Shown here: positions 49,901 to 61,900 of the stretch, one piece after another | Layout of the letters: each line of letters begins with the position of its first letter | Numbering within the stretch: position 1 is the stretch's first letter | Origin: Luidia sarsii | Taxonomy: Eukaryota; Echinodermata; Asteroidea; Paxillosida; Luidiidae | Assembly: GCA_949987565.1 (NCBI GenBank) | Contig: OX465112.1 | Location: 16,361,255 to 16,425,254 of the forward strand | Length of the DNA: 64,000 bases | Reading direction: 5' to 3' | The notes under the pieces: generated by a model | What the model saw: only the letters and a program-made list of their open reading frames with translations | Databases searched by the model: none | Told to the model about the DNA's origin: nothing | Program-made: the position numbers and the translations under genes

Positions 49901-52900
49901 ACTACAAGGACCACATCTTGAATACGCTCTGCTCCAGTCGCTGGGACCCTCACTGCATCATTCACCTGGCAGCCATGTTCAGGTAAACTGGGTTTGTTTG
50001 GGGGTGGGGGGGGGTTGGTGGGGGTTGATTGGCTGGCTTGGTTGGCTGCCAACTTCCCTCAGAAGCAGAGTGATATTGTGCAAATACATATTTTCAATTT
50101 TTTTTTAGAGAACCATTGGTTTTACTCCTGGCAGGACCTTCTCCCGTAGGCAGAGTGACAAGGACAACGTTCGATTTGTGCCGTCGGTGTTGTTGTGAGT
50201 TGTGGCCAGGGGATTTTTCCCGACGGGCAAAAGTCTTGATTCTTGGGCTTGATCTTGATTCTTGGGCTTGCCATCTGATTTTTTGTCGGCAGGGAGGTGC
50301 CGCTGACTGGCGATCAGCTCAAGGGCGTCGTCACCAAGGTCCTGAAGCGCTGCAAGGATGTCGACCTGCAGGAGCTGCCCCCGCTACTCTACCAACTCCT
50401 CCTCCTCTCAGTCAAGGTACATGTACACCCGCAGTCCCCTCACTGGCATGTTGAGCGCGGCCTCATTTGGCGGCTACGTCATGGCCCCCCCCCCCTTCCT
50501 CCGGTCCACCTGCAGCTGGCCTATCAGGGGCCATTTTTTTAATAGCGCTGCTTTGATAATTGCACAAAAATTGCTTCAGCACAAAAGGGTCATGATTCAT
50601 AGGGTTACCTTGTCAACCCAAACTGCACGTCTGTTTCATGCTAAGTAAAGAAGAGTCAAAATGCAATTGACATCATATCACAATGCGGTTTGTAATCCTG
50701 TTTACACGAGGAAGACTTTTCCTTCCTAGCAGATTCTATGAAATTGGGCCCTGGTGTAGCTATCACCTGCCATTCAAGAGCGGCCACACAGTCCAGATTC
50801 GTGTTACGAATAAGCTTAAGCCAGGCATGCAACTTTTCCGCGGATCCGCAGATTTCCGCGTTTTTTTTTTTAATTCGGCCGTAAAAAATAAAATAAAAAA
50901 AAATGCATCTGGATATTTCTTCTCCCCTAACTATTATTTAAAACACATGCTGAGATCAGGTTAATAACTTTTTGTGAAATGTTTCACAGTTTCATTCGGA
51001 CATTTTCCTCCTTTTTTACAATTCAAGAGTTTCATGCCTGTTAAGCTCTTCGTAGAATGAAGAGACTGCAGGAATGCTTCCGTATTGGAAAGACTCCTGG
51101 GGATCCCAACTCAGGGCCTCTCAATCAGCTTCCGTAAAAGTGAGGTCGATCAAATTCAGCCCTAGGGACTCCTCAGTTGTCTAGTTGAGTGCTTCCCTGA
51201 TATCCCATTGCACTGTTACAACTGATTGTGTCACGCCGTGGTCAACCATGGCGACTATGCAGGCTTACCTACGGACAGTCTTGAAAACACTCATTCAGTT
51301 GACGCATCTCTCGTGAAGATCTTCAAATATCTCAACGTCAGGATTTGGGGGCTACGCAAAATAACTACACTGAGGACTGCCGCGGGTATGTGTACATGAT
51401 GCACCAAAGCAACCATTACCAGTCTTTATCACTGTCTTTGTTTGACTCCATTTACTATTTAAAATGAAAACAAGGAGTGTTTACAGGCTCTATGCTCTCA
51501 GAAGGAAAAATCGCACTCCTACGAAAGTAGTGTGAACCAGCACTCGGTAACCCAGCACTGTATACATGTATGTGTGAGCATGGCAGAAAGTGTCTTTGGA
51601 CTTTGTGACAGTCTAAGCCTATTGTTGCTCAGTGCTCATTGCTCATTTTATGAATGACGCTGCATGCTCAAAATGAATGACCCTTGACCCATGACCTTTT
51701 GTTCTTCTTCACCCACCCCCCCCCCCCCTCCCCTTCAATGACCCCAACTCCCCCTTCCTCCTCGTCAGGGTCACAAGAAGCTAGTTCTGCAGGGTCTGAC
51801 TTCCTACATTAACGAGCAAGACAGGATCTGCAAGGAGCAGCAGAGCAAGACCAACAGGTGAGGCTGTGCACCGGGGAACTTTCGGACTCCTTCTCACCTC
51901 CACAGCATACTCAGCACTCGCACAAAGAACTTGCAAATGTGCTCAGCTGCTGCTCTGTAATTTGAGTTGTGCCAAGTGCATTGCATTTTGATTGCCTTAT
52001 GCAATCTTGAATAATATACAAAATTTATCAAGTTGCTTGCTCAAGGTATTACCTGATGATTCTGAGAAAGGTCCTGCTAGGATTGAAACGTCACGCCCTC
52101 CTAATTTTTGATATAAAAAAAAAAAAATATGTTACAAACTGCTTACTGACCCAGATGCAAGACTCATAAATTTCGAGGGCCTGACATTTGGATCGTAGTA
52201 CATTCTTTCTGAAAGGCAACATCATTCTACCTTTGAGAAAGGCCCTGCTATGATCGAAACGCCGTGCCCTCTACTGTTTTAAGGTTTGTATTTTGGTAAT
52301 TTTAGACAGTAAGCAGTTTGAAACCCGTTTTGTATATTAGTCTACGTTTTTAGGCTGGACAATTGAGCTGTGAAAATTTTTCACTGCAATCCAAGGGTGG
52401 ACTGCACAAAGCCATACAATGCATTGTAACTCAACTTATGATGGATAACCCATTGTAAATTGTGACACACTGTATGGTTTCTGTGCATCGCTCACCGTCT
52501 TGCAATTGGTTCTAGTTGTAGGCTTCAATAAGTTTGTGATATACAAAAATGTTGCAAACTGCTTACTGACTAAAAATACCAAAATGTAAATCTTAAAATT
52601 TAGTGGGCCTGACGTTTCGATCCTAGCAGGACCTGCTAGGATCGAAACGTCAGGCCCACTAAATTTTAAGATTTACAATAAGTTTGATGAAATCGACCGC
52701 AAAACCCACTACTGAATGTGGGGTAATATGCAGAAAAGTTTAAACCTGATATGGCTGACTGACTTTAAAGGCCCAATACAACATTGGTCAAGGTCAAAAG
52801 ATTGCCACAGTTTGTGTGATAAACCATTACACATCCCCAAAAAGCAATCCTGCGAAGGTTTTAGCTCAAACGGTGATCTGAGAAAGTAGAAAAAGGCAAA

Positions 52901-55900
52901 AAACCGTCATGGTTTTTGCGCCATTCTGTAGTGTAAGAAATAGTTTATGACTTGCGAGTCATAAACTATTTGTCGATGTTTGAGTGAAGATTTCTAGGGA
53001 AGTACAGCATCCCAGACCGTAAGATTTCAACATGAGAATTCTATCATGACCATCTACAAACTGTGTAAATTGGAAGGAAATGTGTGTACATCAATGTTTT
53101 CCGATCTTCCCAGTGTTGTATAGGGCCTTTAATGAAAAAAATTAGCAAATCTTTAGAAATTAGTGGGCCTGACGTGTTGATTCTAGCAGGAACTTGAACT
53201 TCATCTTATAGGATTTGAAGGCTTGCATGGTTGAAATACCAAGTAGAAAGTTTGCAGTAATGAAATCGACAACAGGACAGATTTTGCCATCAGAATCCCC
53301 GATCGATTCCGATAAGATTGATAATTAAGATAAGACGCCTTTTCTTTTGGCCCTGAAGTAATGCCGATTCCCTGGAGGCCATTTCCCAGGACGCTTTGCG
53401 CCACATGGAGGGCACCGTCATTCTCCACTTCACGTTTGCCATCAAGCAAGACCAGGACCTGGGCCGAGAATTCATAAAGTTTCTCAAGGTATGAGCTGAC
53501 CCACGATGAGCCTCGCTGTAAAAAAAAAAAAGAAATGCATTCTCCTGACGACGACCAGAGCATACTGGTCAAAACGTTGAGTTACCACTCGGGTTCTTTT
53601 CAGAACCACACCTCTTCTTTAACCCTTATGCTTTGCACCTAATGCACAGGATGCGTACTGTATACCACAATTTACCACAGTGCCTTCAGGGGTGCAGGCT
53701 CACATACCACAGGATACCACAAAAACCACGCTGTGGTATGTCGTAGTGTATGGCCCTTATCCTCCCAAACACAGCACTGCACAGACAGTGCCTGACAGCC
53801 TATATACCACAACAAACCACAAACCCCATTGTGGTATTTTGTTGTGTATGTGCCACAACAGGAAACCACACTGCACTCATGGGTGCAGGTCCAAATACCA
53901 CACATCACCACAAGTATTTGTGTGTGTGTGTGTAGAGGACTGTATACCACAACATACCACAGGAAAAAAACCATGCATGGTTAATTGTGGTTTCAATGCC
54001 GGTTAGGGTTAAGAGACCTTATACATGGTGTCACTGCAAACCTTCCTATATTGATTCACCCACCATGCAAAGCCTAAAGTCTTATTTGATAATCTTGAGA
54101 AAAAATAGCCAAGAGAAGTGAAAGCCAGGACTTTGATGTACCGGCGCTTCACCACCTAAGCCCAACCTGTCCAACCACGGAATGGTGGTGGGGGCATCAG
54201 TCCAAAGCATTTGATTACAATTGAATGGGTTTACTTAACAGAAATTAATCTTTATCGCTTTGATAGGCAAGTCAGTTGGGTGATACAGCGGCCATGTTGA
54301 CTCCCTTCAATGTTGCTTTGGCGCTATCGGTCGCACAAATCCACAGGTTTGAAGAGCAAGTAAGTGCGTGATTTTTTTTTTTTTTTAGAATTAATACAGG
54401 AATGACTTAAATGGCAACAAGTGTACATCCCGACAGTTTAGGCCGCCTTTGAGAAAGGCCCCGACGACTTGATGGAAGTCACAATGTCTTGGAAAATTGT
54501 GTGGTCATTGCGCCTGTTTTACAAAGGCAATGAAGTTACATAGTTTAATTTTTCATAATTACATAGTGCTCATTAGCAAATGGTGCTAGGCTTGCTTGCA
54601 TCACGGTGCCCTATACATTTGTCATAAATGCGGGAGTGTATATTTGCGGTTGTCAAAACTGTTTCCTGCATGTTTTTTGTTCAACAAATCTGAAATCCAA
54701 GCAAGCCGAATATAAAGCGTAAGACACCTTTTTCCAATTCTTCCAGTTGTCCTTAGTGGGTTTTATTTTATGTGTGACGCTAGAATAACATGAGTCATGG
54801 TCCCATTTTCACAATTTTCTTGGGTGTTCTTGGCATTGAGATCGTGGTGTTCCTTTGGAAGAGTTCATTTGAATGTCTTCCTCTTGCCCTACAGATATTT
54901 GACATCTTGAAAAGTAGCATCTTGAAGAGTTTCAAGGATGCAGCCAGGCGGAAGTCCTCTCACTGGGTCTCAGGTAAGGAAGATGAAATACCTGCCTGCA
55001 TTGAAGTTTTTAACTTGATTTTTTGTGCCTGTTGTGGATGCTGTTTTTTCGTTTGCGAAGGAAAGTACAAATACGCCAGGAAAGTGCTCACTCGCTGACT
55101 TAAAATGACAAGATTTTGCAAATCCAAACAATTGAGAAGTTCTGATGTTTCCGTCTTGGTAGAGACCTTTCTTGAAAGGCAGGAAACCGGTGAGAAATGT
55201 TCTGCCTTTGAGAATGGTTCTGATTTTGAGATATTGCTTTTGATATTATTCCCATACTGTTGTGTTGCTCTGTGCAGTAATAGCTCCGGCCTCGACCAAT
55301 GTTACTGAGCAGATTCTCGACACCGTGTTAAACAGGTAAGGGTGCTTTGTTACAATCCCGTCCACAGATGATAGTCATTATGTGCCAGTTATAATGAATT
55401 GTGATGATAAGCCACATGCACAGGATTACCTGTCATGTCAAAATGTCCATTATTCATTTGCCAATCCTGGGTGCATCACACATGTATACACACACACACA
55501 CACTCTGGCCCATATCAAGTCCAGTAAATTGCGTAAGGTCTGTAATGATATACATTGTACTTGACCATTGATGTCTGAGGAAATATCATAAGGTCTGTAG
55601 TGATATACTTGTCCATTGATGTCTGAGAAAATGTCTTGAGGTCTGTAGTGATATACTTGTCCATTGATGTATGAGGAAACGTCATGAGGTCTGTAGTGAT
55701 ATACTTGTCCATTGATGTCTGAGGAAATGTCATAAGGTCTGTAGTGATATACTTGTCCATTGATGTCTGAGGAAATGTCATAAGGTCTGTAGTGATATAC
55801 TTGACCATTGATGTCTGAGGAAATGTCTTGAGGTCTGTAGTGATATACTTGTCCATTGATGTCTGAGGAAATGTCATAAGGTCTGTAGTGATATACTTGA

Positions 55901-58900
55901 CCATTGATGTCTGAGGAAATGTCTTGAGGTCTGTAGTGATATACTTGTCCATTGATGTCTGAGGTTAATGTCATAAGGTCTGTAGTGATATACTTGACCA
56001 TTGATGTCTGAGGAAATGTCATAAGGTCTCTAGTGATATACTTGTCCATTGATGTCTGAGGAAATGTCATAAGGTCTGTAGTGATATACTTGTCCATTGA
56101 TGTCTGAGGAAATGTCATGAGGTCTGTAGTGATATACTTGTCCATTGATGTCTGAGGAAATGTCATAAGGTCTGTAGTGATATACTTGACCATTGATGTC
56201 TGAGGAAATGTCATAAGGTCTCTAGTGATATACTTGTCCATTGATGTCTGAGGAAATGTCATAAGGTCTGTAGTGATATACTTGTCCATTGATGTCTGAG
56301 GAAATGTCATGAGGTCTGTAGTGATATACTTGTCCATTGATGTCTGAGGAAATGTCATAAGGTCTGTAGTGATATACTTGACCATTGATGTCTGAGGAAA
56401 TGTCATAAGGTCTGTAGTGATATACTTGTCCATTGATGTCTGAGGAAATGTCATAAGGTCTGTAGTGATATACTTGTCCATTGATGTCTGAGGAAATGTC
56501 ATAAGGTCTGTAGTGATATACTTGTCCATTGATGTCTGAGGAAATGTCATAAGGTCTGTAGTGATATACTTGACCATTGATGTCTGAGGAAATGTCTTGA
56601 GGTCTGTAGTGATATACTTGACCATTGATGTCTGAGGTTAATGTCATGAGGTCTGTAGTGATATACTTGACCATTGATGTCTGAGGAAATGTCATAAGGT
56701 CTGTAGTGATATACTTGACCATTGATGTCTGAGGAAATGTCATAAGGTCTGTAGTGATATACTTGACCATTGATGTCTGAGGAAATGTCTTGAGGTCTGT
56801 AGTGATATACTTGACCATTGATGTCTGAGGTTAATGTCATAAGGTCTGTAGTGATATACTTGACCATTGATGTCTGAGGTTAATGTCATAAGGTCTGTAG
56901 TGATATACTTGACCATTGATGTCTGAGGAAATGTAATGAGGTCTGTAGTGATGTACTTGACCATTGATGTCTGAGGAAATGTCTTGAGGTCTGTAGTGAT
57001 ATACTTGTCCATTGATGTCTGAGGAAATGTAATGAGGTCTGTAGTGATATACTTGACCATTGATGTCTGAGGAAATGTCATAAGGTCTTTAGTGATATAC
57101 TTGACCATTATGTCTGAGGAAATGTCATAAGGTCTTTAGTGATATACTTGACCATTATGTCTGAGGAAATGTCATAAGATCTCTAGTGATATACTTGACC
57201 ATTGATGTCTGAGGTTAATGTCATAAGATCTCTAGTGATATACTTGACCATTGATGTCTGAGGAAATGTCATGAGGTCTGTAGTGATATACTTGACCATT
57301 GATGTCTGAGGAAATGTCATGAGGTCTGTAGTGATATACTTGACCACTGATGTCTGAGGAAACGTCATAAGATCTCTAGTGATATACTTGACCATTGATG
57401 TCTGAGGTTAATGTCATAAGATCTCTAGTGATATACTTGACCATTGATGTCTGAGGAAATGTCATAAGGTCTGTAGTGATATACTTGTCCATTGATGTCT
57501 GAGGAAATGTCATAAGGTCTGTATACTTGTCCATTAATGTCTGAGGAAATGTCATAAGATCTCTAGTGATATACTTGACCATTGATGTCTGAGGAAATGT
57601 CATAAGATCTCTAGTGATATACTTGACCATTGATGTCTGAGGAAATGTCATAAGGTCTGTAGTGATATACTTGACCATTGATGTCTGAGGAAATGTCATA
57701 AGATCTCTAGTGATATACTTGTCCATTGATGTCTGAGGTTAATGTCATAAGGTCTGTAGTGATATACTTGACCATTGATGTCTGAGGAAATGTCATAAGG
57801 TCTGTAGTGATATACTTGACCATTGATGTCTGAGGAAATGTCATAAGGTCTGTAGTGATATACTTGACCATTGATGTCTGAGGTTAATGTCATAAGATCT
57901 CTAGTGATATACTTGACCATTGATGTCTGAGGAAATGTCATAAGGTCTGTAGTGATATACTTGACCATTGATGTCTGAGGAAATGTCATAAGATCTCTAG
58001 TGATATACTTGACCATTGATGTCTGAGGAAATGTCATGAGGTCTGTAGTGATATACTTGACCATTGATGTCTGAGGAAATGTCATAAGGTCTGTAGTGAT
58101 ATACTTGACCATTGATGTCTGAGGAAATGTCATAAGATCTCTAGTGATATACTTGACCATTGATGTCTGAGGAAATGTCATAAGGTCTGTAGTGATATAC
58201 TTGACCATTGATGTCTGAGGAAATGTCATAAGATCTCTAGTGATATACTTGACCATTGATGTCTGAGGTTAATGTCATAAGGTCTCTAGTGATATACTTG
58301 ACCATTGATGTCTGAGGTTAATGTCATGAGGTCTGTAGTGATATACTTGACCATTGATGTCTGAGGAAATGTCATAAGGTCTGTAGTGATATACTTGACC
58401 ATTGATGTCTGAGGTTAATGTCATGAGGTCTGTAGTGATATACTTGTCCATTGCATGATGGCTGAGGACACGTTCGTGGTGTTCTTGTATTTTGACAGTT
58501 GCTACGGGTGGGACCACGTCCTGCAAGGGTTGGTGCAACTCGGCTTCACTCTGATGGACGCCTATGGGCCTAGAGCTGGGCCCTTTGGCAAATCAACAGG
58601 TACACTTGAATGAAATGAAAATCCATCCAAGTTGGCATTTGATTAAAGCCCCCCAATTTTTTTGGGGGGCCTGACTCTCTGTTGCAGACATTTTTGGGGG
58701 AGATTTGCAATTTGGCTCCAATTTTTCATAGAGCTGCCTATGCATGAAAAATCTGATAAGCAAGATACAAATGTATGCATTCCCTGTTTGAAAGAAGAGT
58801 GCCAATCTTATTTCACATGATGCTTGTTGTACGGTGTATTCCAGTATTGCTTTGCACGAAATACAAGTGGAACTTTGGCTGGCAACCTGATTCCATCGAG

Positions 58901-61900
58901 GAAGGCTTTTCATGCTTAAAGCCCCTACACAACATTGGTCGAGGTCAAAGAATAGCATCCATACGTTGTCTGATCCAACATATGCATGAAAAAGCACACC
59001 TGTGAAAATACAGCTCAATCCACCAACCGAGTCTTGAGAAAATCGTGAAAACCGCTTCCTTTGTTTCGCGAAAATGCAGCATTCAATGCCGTACTGTTCC
59101 GAAAAATAATTCAGATCTCGGTGAGAGGTAAACTATTTCTTTTACATTTTTTTTTCATTTCTCCCAAAATACAACATTTTAGGCAGAAATATTTCAGTAA
59201 GAGGTTTCTACTATAACCATCTTCAAACTGCATCAGTTTCATGTAAATCTGTGAACATTTCAGTTTTTGATCTTACCAATGTTGTGTAGGGGCTTTAAGC
59301 AAATTGTTATGCTTAAGCGGCTCTATTGAATAATCTCCTGGGCCCAATTTCATAGCGCCGCTTAAGCGCCAAAATGTGCTTAAGCGCAAAAACTCATGAG
59401 CCACAGGATCCCCTTGCCTACCCAAACTTCACTTTTGTTTCACGCTAAGTAAAGAAGAGTGGAATACAAGTCAAAAGCAATGGACATCGCATCACAGTGC
59501 AGTTTGTAATCCTGCTTACACAAGGAAGACTTTTTCTGCTTAGCAGATTTTCACGCTTAAGCGGCTCTATGAAATTGGGCCCTGGTCACTTATGTCAGTA
59601 AGCAGTTTTGCAGTGTGTTTGTGCTACTTCAATTCTTTCAATGTTCGAGGGCCTTGCATTTGGATCCGAGCAAGCCCATCCTCAACACCAAAGTGACAAG
59701 GACTTAGATTGGAAGGGAAAGATGCTAAGTGTGATGGAGAGAGGAGATGGCAGAAGATTGTCTTATATCAAGGTCTTTCTCATTGTAGCAGGCATGCAAC
59801 TTTTCCGCGGGTCCGTGGATTTCCGTTTTTTTTTTTTATTTGGCCGTAAAAAAATAAAATAAAAAAAATAAAAAAAATAACTATTACTTAAAACACATAC
59901 TGAGATCAGGTTAAAAACTTTGCTGAAATTTAAAAAAAAAAATCAATTTTCTAGGTGTATGCCTTGAAAAAGGTTAAAATCTGTCAAGTCATAAGTTGTC
60001 ACAAACTGCTCAGAATGCACCACAGAGCATCTAGAATCCAAAATTTTCCCAGGCCCTTAAGTGGGCCCCAAACCACACGCTGTAAGGGCTTCGTGCTTCG
60101 CGCTCGCAGTTTCATTCGGACATTTTCCTCTTCTTTTTTTTTTTACAATTCAAGAGTTGCATGCCTGTTGTAGTCTACATTCCCTCAGTTTTATGTAATC
60201 TTTGTGTTTGTCAATACCTGGAGAATAGCCAATGAAATGAAATGGAGCGGTTGACTGATCTTGTGGGAGGGTGCCAGCGCGTGGCAGGCAATAGGACCGA
60301 TGTCCTTTACCTTCTTTCCGTTGGCTCTTTGTCTGGCAGAGAATCAAGTCTGCGCCGACACGCCCAACCAGCAAGCCTGCTCCCTGGGGAGCGAGCTCCT
60401 CCTGTCGGCATTCAAGGCCAGCAAGATGGTCCGGCCGGACATCTTGGAGCAGCTCCTGAACCGCATTGTCACCAAGGGCTCTGCACCGGTCTCCCAGTAC
60501 ATCGGTAAGTACAAGCCCAAGGTACTTCTATCTAAGCTGTTCTTCAACTCTAGTTTCTTCTGAAATCGTTGGCCTTTTCTTCTCCCTCCCCCCCCAAAAA
60601 AATCTGACTTTGTTGCCAGCTGAAAGCACGACTTTTTTTTATTTTGGGGGGGGGCGTTCAAGTGGAAGCTTTGAAACTTTTTGAAAACATGGGATCTTCT
60701 GCAGACTGCTTGCACTGAGTGGAAGGTTTGCGGTGACGCCTTGTAAACCATCCCTTTTGAGACCGAGTGTGGCTCTAAAAAGAGCCGGTTACTTAACTTT
60801 TGGGGCAGCTTGTACTCGTCTTCAAGAGACTGCTGGCAGGGCTCGAAATTTCAGAAATTCAGACCACAGGTCTAGCAACTAAAGACTCTTACTGGACCTG
60901 AACTATTTGTACAAGACCTGTGCCATAAATAAGAAAAAAAATAAATAAACACAATTTTTGCACGCTATGAAAGGAATAGGAATACCATGAGAAAATGCTG
61001 TTTACTTTTACAGGTCATAGTCAAAGTTATGTTTGAGTGCCGTTTTTTTTCATGGTGCAAGAAAGAAACCACAAGACAGCCGGTCCAGTGCAGTCACACT
61101 CGGCACTAGACCGACGCTGAAATCACTAGACTCGGTCAACGGTCCGGTGGACGTTTTTGAGCCCCGGCTGGATTCACTCTCCATCTCTCTCTTGCCGTCT
61201 GTCTCTCCCTCTCCCCCCCTGCTATCTAACTCCGTGATCCCACCATCTCAGGTCTGCTCAAGAAGGCGGTCCAGTCAGCCCCGCAGATCCTCCTGGACTC
61301 GTTGCCCAGGGTGCGCGAGGCTCTGGACTACCTGGCCTTCCTGCGACCGGCCTCGGCCGAGGGGCTCCTGACGGCACTCCAGCCTCTCATGAAGCTCAAC
61401 GTGGCCCTCAAGGATTCCCTGATGCTGGTGCTCCGCAAGGCCATGTTCGCGAGGTCAGTGGAGGGACGGCAGCTAGTCGCCCTCACAAAGCTGGTCTCTC
61501 TGTCCATGTACTCGGTCATGGATTTATTTGCCATTTTTCTCTGCCATTGCTGGGCTCTGTGTATGTGTTTATGTTTTCATTCATTCATTGAGTTATCAAT
61601 ATATGTTGCAATTTGGTTACTTTGACTGGATGTATTTCTGTTGTTTTGTTTCTGTTTATTTGCTCTGCTTGTGTGTCCGTTCGTTTGTCTAAAGCCATGA
61701 TCATCAAACTGAGACATCGCAACAACTTATATGACAGTGCTGACCAGTTGGGGAGAGCGCATGAGCTTTTGTAACAACAACTACTGGTACTTCTAACAAC
61801 CGCTTGCATCTGATGAAGGAGTTGTTGGTGGATAAGATTTGAGGGTTTGCACTGTGGAAGCACAAATTAGTGGAAAGTTTGCGGTGACATCATGTAAGTC

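Noticed and set aside
55450..57726. Antisense frames of up to 391 codons with a [14 protein letters not shown] repeat
   Set aside because: Produced by the 48-bp minisatellite in FANCI intron 10; adjacent frames are equally open and identical in pattern.
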